NCBI GenBank assembly: GCA_017354515.1
Contig: JAFMQT010000359.1
Span: forward strand, 1 to 5,210
DNA length: 5,210 nt
From: Nocardia sp.
GTDB lineage: Bacteria > Actinomycetota > Actinomycetes > Mycobacteriales > Mycobacteriaceae
Direction: 5' to 3'
Part shown: in pieces, positions 1 to 4,500 of the stretch
Layout: each line of letters starts with the position of its first letter
Position numbering within the stretch: the stretch's first letter is position 1
Position numbers and translations under genes: made by a program
The notes under the pieces: model-generated
The model's database searches: none
What the model saw: only the letters and a program-made list of their open reading frames with translations
What the model was told of the DNA's origin: nothing

Positions 1-51
1 GCGAAGCCCCTGGCGCGGCCGCGGTAAGGCGGATATGAGCAGGGGTTTGAC

Positions 52-155
52 GTAAACGAGAAACCCGGTCACGAGGGAGTAACGAAAAGATATCGGATGG
101 GGTACTCTGATCTCGTTGTGTTACAAGCGCTCACAGCGAGCATTGGAGGGTTACC
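52..155 (+). promoter_or_regulatory. Leader of the transglycosylase gene with a cluster of possible MtrA-type half-sites
   Basis: Several hexamers of the form GTnACn lie on the + strand: GTAAAC (52), GTCACG (68), GTAACG (79), GTTACA (120), CTCACA (130) and GTTACC (150). Two sets are spaced about one helical turn apart: 68/79 (11 bp) and 120/130 (10 bp). The second set reads GTTACAAGCG then CTCACAGCG. From memory, the response regulator MtrA binds tandem GTCACAGCG-like repeats and controls peptidoglycan hydrolases, so the placement before a lytic transglycosylase makes sense. A TANNNT match, TACTCT at 103-108, could be the -10 box, with the 68/79 pair then near its -35 region. This is inference: such short degenerate motifs can arise by chance, and no transcription start is known. 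Confidence 0.35.
112..140 (+). promoter_or_regulatory. Stem-loop just upstream of the transglycosylase ribosome binding site
   Basis: Bases 112-120 (CTCGTTGTG) pair with 132-140 (CACAGCGAG) as nine continuous pairs, one of them G-U, around an 11-base loop. The stem ends four bases before GGAGGG (145-150), the Shine-Dalgarno sequence for the GTG at 160, so it could affect translation if it is present in the mRNA. I could not match it to a known riboswitch. It shares bases with the GTTACA/CTCACA half-sites at 120-138, so the symmetry could equally be a DNA-level feature. If transcription starts near 115, as the -10 candidate at 103-108 would imply, the full stem could not form. Confidence 0.4.
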
Positions 156-159
156 TCAC

Positions 160-978
160 GTGGGACGTCACCGCAAGCAGCCGGCCACCAACATCCGGCG
201 CGGATCCGTTATCGCTCTGACCGGGCTCGTCCCCGCAGGACTCGTTGCCGTCGGGGCCTCGGCGGCCGAGGTCAACGCCGGAGAATCCGCCAATCTCACT
301 CCACCCCAGCACAATCCGGAGAAGCAGGCCCAGCCCGCGGCCGATGAGCTGATGCGTCCGGCCGTACATCCCGGGGCGCCGATCGTGGAAACACAAACGC
401 CGGGGCAGGACCACTCCGACCTGCCCGCCGGACCGGCGGGGATGCCCGGCATCGCCTACCAGGCGTATCAGAACGCCGAACGCGTGCTGGCGCAGGAGGA
501 ACCGAACTGCCATATGTCCTGGTCCGAGCTCGCCGGTATCGGTCAGATCGAATCGCATCACGCGTATGGCAAGACCGATTCCAAGGGTGTCGCCCAGGAC
601 CCCATCTACGGCCCGGCTCTCGACGGCAGCCTGTCCGGTAACAACGTGGTGCCGACCGCCGGCGACGCACTCGACGGCGGATCGGGCGGATACGCCCGCG
701 CCCTGGGCCCGATGCAATTCCTGCCCGACACCTACCGCAAGTACGCGGGCGACGGCGACGGCGACGGTATCTCCGATCCGCAGAACCTGTTCGACGCCTC
801 GCTGACCGCCGGCAAATATCTGTGCTCGGGCGGCGAGAATATGAACGACCTATCGCAGCAGTCGAAGGCGATCATGCGCTACAACAACTCCATGGCCTAC
901 GTCGCCAACGTCATGGCCTGGGAGGTGGCCTACCGCACCGGCGTGGCGCCCAAGTCCAGCGACCTGCCCCGAATCTGA
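160..978 (+). CDS. Secreted MltB-like lytic murein transglycosylase
   Basis: This 272-residue protein probably cleaves the MurNAc-GlcNAc bond of peptidoglycan, leaving 1,6-anhydro-MurNAc, outside the membrane. The chosen start is GTG at 160: GGAGGG (145-150) lies nine bases upstream, and the protein then opens VGRHRK, a basic n-region followed by a hydrophobic stretch (about residues 16-36) and an Ala-rich cleavage region (GASAA). An in-frame ATG at 97 would put 21 extra residues before the signal peptide and lacks a well-placed ribosome binding site. Residues 40-95 are a Pro/Gln-rich linker. The catalytic domain (about 97-265) has IGQIES with probable acid E131, GPMQF (183-187), an Asp/Gly loop D198-D206 like a calcium-binding EF-hand, and YNNS (241-244). 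The only two cysteines, C117 and C222, could form a disulfide. There is no lipobox or second membrane segment. M. tuberculosis Rv1230c, next to mrp, is a likely counterpart (from memory). Confidence 0.88.
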   Translation: MGRHRKQPATNIRRGSVIALTGLVPAGLVAVGASAAEVNAGESANLTPPQHNPEKQAQPAADELMRPAVHPGAPIVETQTPGQDHSDLPAGPAGMPGIAYQAYQNAERVLAQEEPNCHMSWSELAGIGQIESHHAYGKTDSKGVAQDPIYGPALDGSLSGNNVVPTAGDALDGGSGGYARALGPMQFLPDTYRKYAGDGDGDGISDPQNLFDASLTAGKYLCSGGENMNDLSQQSKAIMRYNNSMAYVANVMAWEVAYRTGVAPKSSDLPRI

Positions 979-997
979 GCACCGGGACCGGTCGCGC

Positions 998-1183
998 GGC
1001 TGCCGCCTCCGGCCCCTTCGCTACTGTCGCTGTGCCCAATGGCGACCTCCGCGGCGGCCTCCGTGGTTACGCAGGCTGCCGCCTCCGGCCCCATCGCTAC
1101 GGCCGCTGTGCCCAATGGCGACCTCCGCGGCGGCCTCCGTGGTTACGCAGGCTGCCGCCTCCGGCCCCTTCGCTACTGTCGCT
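998..1183. repeat. Tandem repeat array R1: 2.4 copies of a 76-bp unit
   Basis: Copies run 998-1073, 1074-1149 and a partial 1150-1183. Each is a 34-bp part A (begins GGCTGCCGCCTCCGGCCCC) followed by a 42-bp part B (begins GTGCCCAATGGCG), giving the order A-B-A-B-A. The two B parts are identical; the first and third A are identical, and the middle A differs at three bases. Bases about 990-997 look like a decayed end of another B. The array fills nearly all of the gap between the transglycosylase stop and mrp, and its last base is the first T of the mrp -10 box. The ATG inside B at 1115 is in frame with mrp. Its reverse complement is related to array R2 at 2842-3021. No transposase or terminal inverted repeats are visible, so it looks like an intergenic repeat or minisatellite. 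Confidence 0.93.
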
Positions 1184-1188
1184 AGACT
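1183..1188 (+). promoter_or_regulatory. -10 box of a probable leaderless mrp promoter
   Basis: TAGACT fits the actinobacterial sigma-A type TANNNT. It is followed by seven bases and then the ATG at 1196, so transcription would start at or beside the A of the start codon. No Shine-Dalgarno sequence precedes the ATG, which agrees with a leaderless message. The first T belongs to repeat array R1, so the spacer and any -35 element would lie inside the repeat. No good -35 match is seen. Confidence 0.6.
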
Positions 1189-1195
1189 CGCGCAT

Positions 1196-2332
1196 ATGTC
1201 AGTGGTTACGGAAGCGGATGTGCGGGCCGCGCTCGCGAAGGTCGACGATCCGGAGATCCGCAAGCCGATCACCGAGCTCGGCATGGTGAAAAGCGTTGCG
1301 GTTCGCGAGGACAGCAGTGTTCTCGTGGAGGTCTACCTGACCACCGCGGCCTGCCCGCTACGCACCACGATCACCGAGCGGGTCTCGAAGGCGGTCGCCG
1401 ACGTGCCCGGCGCCGGCGCGGTCACCGTCGAACTCGATGTGATGAACGACGAGCAGCGCACCGAACTGCGTAAGCAGCTGCGCGGCGATGCCGCCGAGCC
1501 GGTCATCCCGTTCGCCCAGCCGGGGTCGCTGACCCGGGTCTACGCCGTCGCGTCCGGTAAGGGCGGTGTCGGAAAGTCCAGTGTCACGGTCAATCTCGCC
1601 GCCGCGCTGGCCGCCAAGGGGTTGTCGGTGGGCGTCCTGGACGCCGATATCTACGGCCATTCGATTCCGCGCATGCTGGGCACCGACCAGCGGCCGACAC
1701 AGGTCGAGCGGATGATCATGCCGCCGGTCGCCCATGATGTGAAAGTCATCTCGATCGCCATGTTCACCCAGGGCAATACGCCCGTGGTGTGGCGCGGGCC
1801 GATGCTGCACCGGGCGCTGCAACAGTTCCTGGCCGACGTGTTCTGGGGCGATCTGGACGTGCTGCTGCTCGACCTACCACCCGGCACCGGTGATGTCGCG
1901 ATCTCCATCGCACAGCTGATCCCGAATGCCGAGATTCTGGTGGTGACCACCCCGCAACCGGCCGCCGCGGAGGTGGCCGAGCGGGCCGGCGCGATCGCGC
2001 TGCAGACCCGCCAGCGGATCGCCGGAGTGGTGGAGAACATGTCCTGGCTGGATCTGCCCGACGGCACCCGCATGGACCTGTACGGCGAGGGCGGCGGTCA
2101 GTCGGTCGCCGACCGGCTCAGCCAGGCCGTCGGCGCCGAAGTGCCGCTGCTGGGCCAGATTCCGATTGCCCAGCAATTGCGTGAGTCCGGTGACGAAGGC
2201 ACGCCGATCGTGCTGAGCGATCCGGAGAATCCGGCCGCGAAGGCCCTGCGGGAGATCTCCGACAAGCTCGCCGTGCGCCGTCGCGGCCTGGCCGGAATGT
2301 CGCTGGGGATCGACACCTCCCGGCACCTGTGA
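1196..2332 (+). CDS. mrp: Mrp/ApbC/NBP35-family iron-sulfur cluster carrier ATPase
   Basis: This is a 378-residue cytosolic P-loop ATPase of the family that binds Fe-S clusters and passes them to target proteins. Residues about 4-78 are a MIP18/DUF59 domain (DPEIRKPITELGMV; conserved Cys C53 in TAACPLR). The ATPase domain follows: deviant Walker A GKGGVGKSS at 121-129 with signature K122 and P-loop K127, DADIYG with D149 and D151, and the Mrp signature DLPPGTGD at 226-233. The CxxC that ligates the cluster in many Mrp/ApbC proteins is absent: after ENMS the expected positions are L287 and G290. I recall the same in mycobacterial Mrp, so this looks like an actinobacterial trait. The ATG at 1196 is chosen because it sits behind TAGACT and begins next to the conserved domain; an upstream in-frame ATG at 1115 lies in repeat DNA and would add 27 Ala/Val/Thr-rich residues. 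Length is close to other actinobacterial Mrp proteins. Confidence 0.93.
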   Translation: MSVVTEADVRAALAKVDDPEIRKPITELGMVKSVAVREDSSVLVEVYLTTAACPLRTTITERVSKAVADVPGAGAVTVELDVMNDEQRTELRKQLRGDAAEPVIPFAQPGSLTRVYAVASGKGGVGKSSVTVNLAAALAAKGLSVGVLDADIYGHSIPRMLGTDQRPTQVERMIMPPVAHDVKVISIAMFTQGNTPVVWRGPMLHRALQQFLADVFWGDLDVLLLDLPPGTGDVAISIAQLIPNAEILVVTTPQPAAAEVAERAGAIALQTRQRIAGVVENMSWLDLPDGTRMDLYGEGGGQSVADRLSQAVGAEVPLLGQIPIAQQLRESGDEGTPIVLSDPENPAAKALREISDKLAVRRRGLAGMSLGIDTSRHL

Positions 2333-2336
2333 GGTC

Positions 2337-2353
2337 GGGCGGCTCGGCCGCCC
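2337..2353. terminator. 17-bp palindrome between mrp and marR: terminator-like hairpin or possible operator
   Basis: GGGCGGC (2337-2343) and GCCGCCC (2347-2353) form a perfect 7-bp stem around TCG, four bases after the mrp stop. There is no run of T after it, so as a terminator it would be of the tractless type. It also lies directly upstream of the probable marR -10 box (TAGGGT, 2356-2361), a place and size typical of MarR-family autoregulatory operators. The sequence alone does not decide between the two, and it could do both. Confidence 0.5.
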
Positions 2354-2355
2354 AT

Positions 2356-2361
2356 TAGGGT
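2356..2361 (+). promoter_or_regulatory. -10 box of a probable leaderless marR promoter
   Basis: TAGGGT fits TANNNT and ends six bases before the ATG at 2368, so transcription would start at the start codon. AGGG inside the motif could be a weak Shine-Dalgarno if transcription began further upstream, for example by readthrough from mrp. The GC-rich palindrome at 2337-2353 covers the spacer region of this promoter. Confidence 0.5.
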
Positions 2362-2367
2362 GTCGGA

Positions 2368-2841
2368 ATGAGCGCCGCGAAGATGGGGAGCTACCAGGAC
2401 GTCGAAACCCGTGAACTGGCAACGGTATTGCGGGATCTGGCGTGGACGGTGCATCGGCTGGTGCCGCAGGTCGCCGGACTCGACCCACTGCCCACCACCG
2501 AATTAGCGGTGCTCAAACAGGTTCTCACCGCACCCGGTGTCACGGTCACCGAACTGGCCCGCCGGCTCGGGATGCGGCACAGCAATGTCAGTGCCGCGGT
2601 CCGGGATCTGCTCGCGCGCGGATTGGTCGTCCGCCGGCCCAGCACCGAGGATCGCCGGGTCAGTCTGCTCATGCCGACCGATAAATCCCTCGCCGAGCAG
2701 AACTCCATCGAGGCCGTCTGGTCCGGGACGGTGCGGTCGGCGATGAGCGGGCTGAATCCGCAGCAGGTGAGTGCGCTCGAGGCGGCCTCGGAGGCGATGG
2801 CCGCACTCGATCACGTGCTGCGCAGCGAACATCACACCTGA
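2368..2841 (+). CDS. MarR-family winged-helix transcriptional regulator
   Basis: This 157-residue protein has the usual length and plan of MarR proteins, which act as homodimers and often respond to small ligands. An N-terminal dimerisation helix (about 12-34) is followed by LPTTELAVLKQVL (41-53), a helix-turn-helix (about 58-85; VTELARRLGMRHSNVSAAVR), and the wing with the family's basic hairpin (STEDRRVSLL, 92-101, with D95, R96, R97). The last 45 residues are helical and probably complete the dimer interface. The ATG at 2368 lies six bases after a TANNNT box. The stop (2839-2841) is directly followed by the first base of repeat array R2. The ligand and targets cannot be told. The perfect palindrome just upstream is a candidate operator, and 35 bases separate it from mrp, so partial co-transcription with mrp is possible. 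Confidence 0.88.
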   Translation: MSAAKMGSYQDVETRELATVLRDLAWTVHRLVPQVAGLDPLPTTELAVLKQVLTAPGVTVTELARRLGMRHSNVSAAVRDLLARGLVVRRPSTEDRRVSLLMPTDKSLAEQNSIEAVWSGTVRSAMSGLNPQQVSALEAASEAMAALDHVLRSEHHT

Positions 2842-3021
2842 CTGATGGGGCGGCTGAAGGCGGCAGCGCAGCATAACCACGGAAGCCGACCCAGCAGGCA
2901 GCCGACAAACCCCGCCTGATGGGGCGGCTGAAGGCGGCAGCGCAGCATAACCACGGAAGCCGACCCAGCAGGCAGCCGACAAACCCCGCCTGATGGGGCG
3001 GCTGAAGGCGGCAGCGCAGCA
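2842..3021. repeat. Tandem repeat array R2: 2.4 copies of a 74-bp unit
   Basis: Copies run 2842-2915, 2916-2989 and a partial 2990-3021. The two full copies are identical. Each has a 32-bp part A (begins CTGATGGGGCGGCTGAAGG) and a 42-bp part B (begins TAACCACGGAAGCCG), so the order is A-B-A-B-A as in array R1. The array starts on the base after the marR stop, producing CTGACTGATG at the junction; bases after 3021 (CACCACGCACCGG) look like a decayed B. The strongest match to the reverse complement of R1 is the stretch GGCGGCAGC, a few variable bases, then TAACCACGGA(A/G)GCC. Each full copy holds a 24-codon frame coupled by TGATG to the next. The array separates marR from the DivIVA gene by 225 bases. 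Perfect identity between copies suggests recent duplication or conversion. Confidence 0.93.
2845..2993 (+). other. Two chained 24-codon micro-ORFs inside array R2
   Basis: ATG at 2845 opens a frame of 24 codons (starts MGRLKAAAQHNHGS, ends TNPA) closed by TGA at 2917-2919. That TGA overlaps the ATG at 2919, which opens the same frame in the second copy, closed by TGA at 2991-2993, which overlaps the ATG at 2993 in the partial copy. The third frame runs out of the repeat and on to 3292 in a frame different from the DivIVA gene. marR ends four bases before the first ATG. There is no Shine-Dalgarno sequence, so expression would need translational coupling. I recognise no function; it may be only a by-product of the repeat sequence. 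Confidence 0.3.
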
Positions 3022-3053
3022 CACCACGCACCGGCTCTCGGCCCCGCGCCCCC

Positions 3054-3059
3054 TATCCT
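3054..3059 (+). promoter_or_regulatory. -10 box of a probable leaderless promoter for the DivIVA-domain gene
   Basis: TATCCT fits TANNNT and ends seven bases before the ATG at 3067. No Shine-Dalgarno sequence is visible before that ATG. Spacing and composition match the boxes before mrp and marR. The partial third repeat ends 32 bases upstream of it. Confidence 0.55.
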
Positions 3060-3066
3060 CGACCGT

Positions 3067-3753
3067 ATGCTCACGCTGCTGCTGTACGTGCTCATCGTCG
3101 GCCTGGTGGCCGCCCTGCTGTTTCTGGTCGCCAGTGCGGTATTCGGGCGCGGGGAGGAAATGGGACCGCTGCCGGAGGGCACCACGGCGACCGTACTGCC
3201 GGCGGCCCGGATCCGCGGCGCCGATGTGCGCGCACTGCGCTTCCAGCAGGTGTTCCGGGGGTACAAGGCCGGTGAGGTCGACTGGGCACTGAGCCGCCTG
3301 GCCGCGCGCATCGATGAACTCGAGGCCCAGCTCGGATATCCGGAGGGGCCCGGCGCGCGGCCGGACGGCACCAGCACCCACACCGGCAGTTCAGCGCCCC
3401 GGAACCACCCGCCCGGCAACGGCGTACAAGCCTTCGGCACCGGCCCCACCCCTGGTTTCGATACCGGTATCAGCACCGGGACACCACCGGCCACCGGCGG
3501 ATTCGCTTCCCCGGGCACCGCCGGTCCCGGCACCGGTCCGACCGGCTCCTTCCCCACCTCCGCGACCGGCGACCCGGCACCGGGCACACCGACTCAGGGA
3601 TTTGCGGACACTCGCCCTGGCAGCGGTACCGAACCGGCCTCGGGCACCGCGTCGACCGGCGGATTTCCGGCTCCCGCGCAGCAGACCGGCCCCGGCTACT
3701 GGGCACCCGCGCCGCTCCCGCACGAACCCAAGTACCCGGGCGGGCCGCGATGA
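3067..3753 (+). CDS. Membrane-anchored DivIVA-domain protein with long disordered Gly/Pro/Thr tail
   Basis: The protein has 228 residues. Residues 3-26 form one strongly hydrophobic membrane segment. Residues about 45-90 match the short DivIVA-domain motif (VRALRFQQVFRGYKAGEVDWALSRL then a helical IDELEAQLG), the pattern found in actinobacterial cell-division and polar-growth proteins related to Wag31/DivIVA and SepF partners. From about 92 to the end the chain is low-complexity, rich in Gly, Thr, Pro, Ala and Ser, with Phe repeated at 123, 131, 146, 162, 179 and 200, mostly after Gly. It resembles M. tuberculosis Rv1209, which also precedes tagA (from memory). It probably sits at the inner membrane as an adaptor, but the partner is unknown. 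The stop overlaps the tag ATG (ATGA at 3750-3753), so the two genes are translationally coupled. Confidence 0.82.
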   Translation: MLTLLLYVLIVGLVAALLFLVASAVFGRGEEMGPLPEGTTATVLPAARIRGADVRALRFQQVFRGYKAGEVDWALSRLAARIDELEAQLGYPEGPGARPDGTSTHTGSSAPRNHPPGNGVQAFGTGPTPGFDTGISTGTPPATGGFASPGTAGPGTGPTGSFPTSATGDPAPGTPTQGFADTRPGSGTEPASGTASTGGFPAPAQQTGPGYWAPAPLPHEPKYPGGPR

Positions 3754-4322
3754 GCGGCGTAGAGGTGGCCGACGACGGGAAGGTCCGCTGCGGGTGGTCG
3801 CTGTCCTCGCAGCTGTACCGGGATTATCACGACACCGAGTGGGGTCGTCCGCTGCACGGGGATGATGCCCTGTTCGAGCGGATGTGCCTGGAGGCGTTCC
3901 AGTCGGGGCTGTCCTGGATCACGATTCTGCGCAAGCGGCCGGCGTTCCGGGCGGCGTTCGAGGACTTCCGTATCGAGCGGGTGGCCGAATTCGCAGACGC
4001 CGATGTCGAACGGTTGCTGGCCGATCCCGGTATCGTGCGCAATCGCGCCAAAATTCTGGCCTGCATCGCAAACGCGAAGGTTGCCAGAATGCTGCGGCCC
4101 GGGTTGGACGAGCTGCTGTGGTCCTTCGCGCCGCCACCGCGGAGCCGTCCGCGCACACTCGCCGATGTGCCCGCCGTCACACGCGAATCCACCGCTCTCG
4201 CAACCGAACTCAAGCGGCGCGGGTTCCGGTTCGTGGGGCCGACGACCGCATACGCGCTGATGCAGGCCACCGGAATGGTCGACGATCACATCGCCGATTG
4301 CTGGGTCGATCAGCGACGTTGA
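3750..4322 (+). CDS. tag: DNA-3-methyladenine glycosylase I
   Basis: This 190-residue enzyme removes 3-methyladenine from alkylated DNA, starting base excision repair. All four zinc ligands known from E. coli TagI (C4, H17, H175, C179) are found with the same spacing: C14 (VRCGW), H27 (YHDTEWG), H180 and C184 (DDHIADC). The conserved block CLEAFQSGLSWITIL (46-60) contains E48, aligned with the active-site E38 of E. coli, and W56. The motif RGFRFVGPTTAYALMQATG (158-176) is also typical. Length fits the family (about 187 in E. coli). The ATG overlaps the stop of the DivIVA gene by four bases, with only weak GC-rich sequence upstream, so translation most likely depends on coupling. The product looks complete and active. 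Confidence 0.96.
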   Translation: MSGVEVADDGKVRCGWSLSSQLYRDYHDTEWGRPLHGDDALFERMCLEAFQSGLSWITILRKRPAFRAAFEDFRIERVAEFADADVERLLADPGIVRNRAKILACIANAKVARMLRPGLDELLWSFAPPPRSRPRTLADVPAVTRESTALATELKRRGFRFVGPTTAYALMQATGMVDDHIADCWVDQRR

Positions 4323-4500
4323 GCACGCGGCGCGCCGGTCGGTTTTCGAACTCAGATACTCGTCCGGATTCGTGATGAGGAAGAATAGGCAGAGTGCAGC
4401 CCACCGGACACGTCCGTCGCGTCCGGCGGCTGTGTGTTGGTGACAACGATGGATTCCGAGAAGTGCGCAGCAGACCGCGCGGATCTGGAGGGAGCAGAGG
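4323..4500 (+). other. Non-coding gap and probable 5' leader of the DUF3117 gene
   Basis: I see no convincing gene in these 178 bases. CGGCGCGCCG (4328-4337), followed by TTTT at 4343-4346, is a weak candidate for ending the tag transcript. CCGGAC (4404-4409) can pair with GTCCGG (4421-4426), with an alternative CGGAC/GTCCG pairing at 4405-4416. A strong Shine-Dalgarno GGAGGGAG (4487-4494) stands six bases before the DUF3117 ATG. I found no TANNNT box at leaderless spacing, so this gene, unlike mrp, marR and the DivIVA gene, appears to have a leader. Confidence 0.5.

Noticed and set aside
1..27. A frame at the left edge ending in TAA (25-27) that might be the tail of an upstream gene
   Set aside because: Only eight codons are visible (AKPLARPR) with no recognisable motif, and other frames also end nearby (38, 54).
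1..159. Possible c-di-AMP (ydaO-type) riboswitch before the wall hydrolase gene
   Set aside because: The conserved internal elements I know for that class are not visible; only a simple stem-loop and a GGGTTT/AAACCC pair (43-48/61-66) can be seen. An Infernal search would settle it.
97..159. N-terminal extension of the transglycosylase from ATG 97
   Set aside because: It would place 21 residues before the signal peptide and read through the stem-loop and the GGAGGG that serves the GTG at 160.
1115..1195. Longer Mrp starting at ATG 1115
   Set aside because: The extension is repeat-encoded, has no ribosome binding site, and the ATG at 1196 has a well-placed -10 box.
2842..3021. CRISPR array
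   Set aside because: The units are directly adjacent with no variable spacers between repeats, and there are no cas genes.
998..3021. A mobile unit (composite transposon) bounded by inverted R1 and R2
   Set aside because: No transposase or integrase is present, the enclosed genes are ordinary chromosomal genes, and the arrays are strongly diverged from each other.
2503..3587. Long open frames on the minus strand through marR, R2 and the DivIVA gene
   Set aside because: They are antisense shadows of GC-rich genes and of the repeat; their translations show only repeated Pro/Ala/Arg-rich segments and no family motif.
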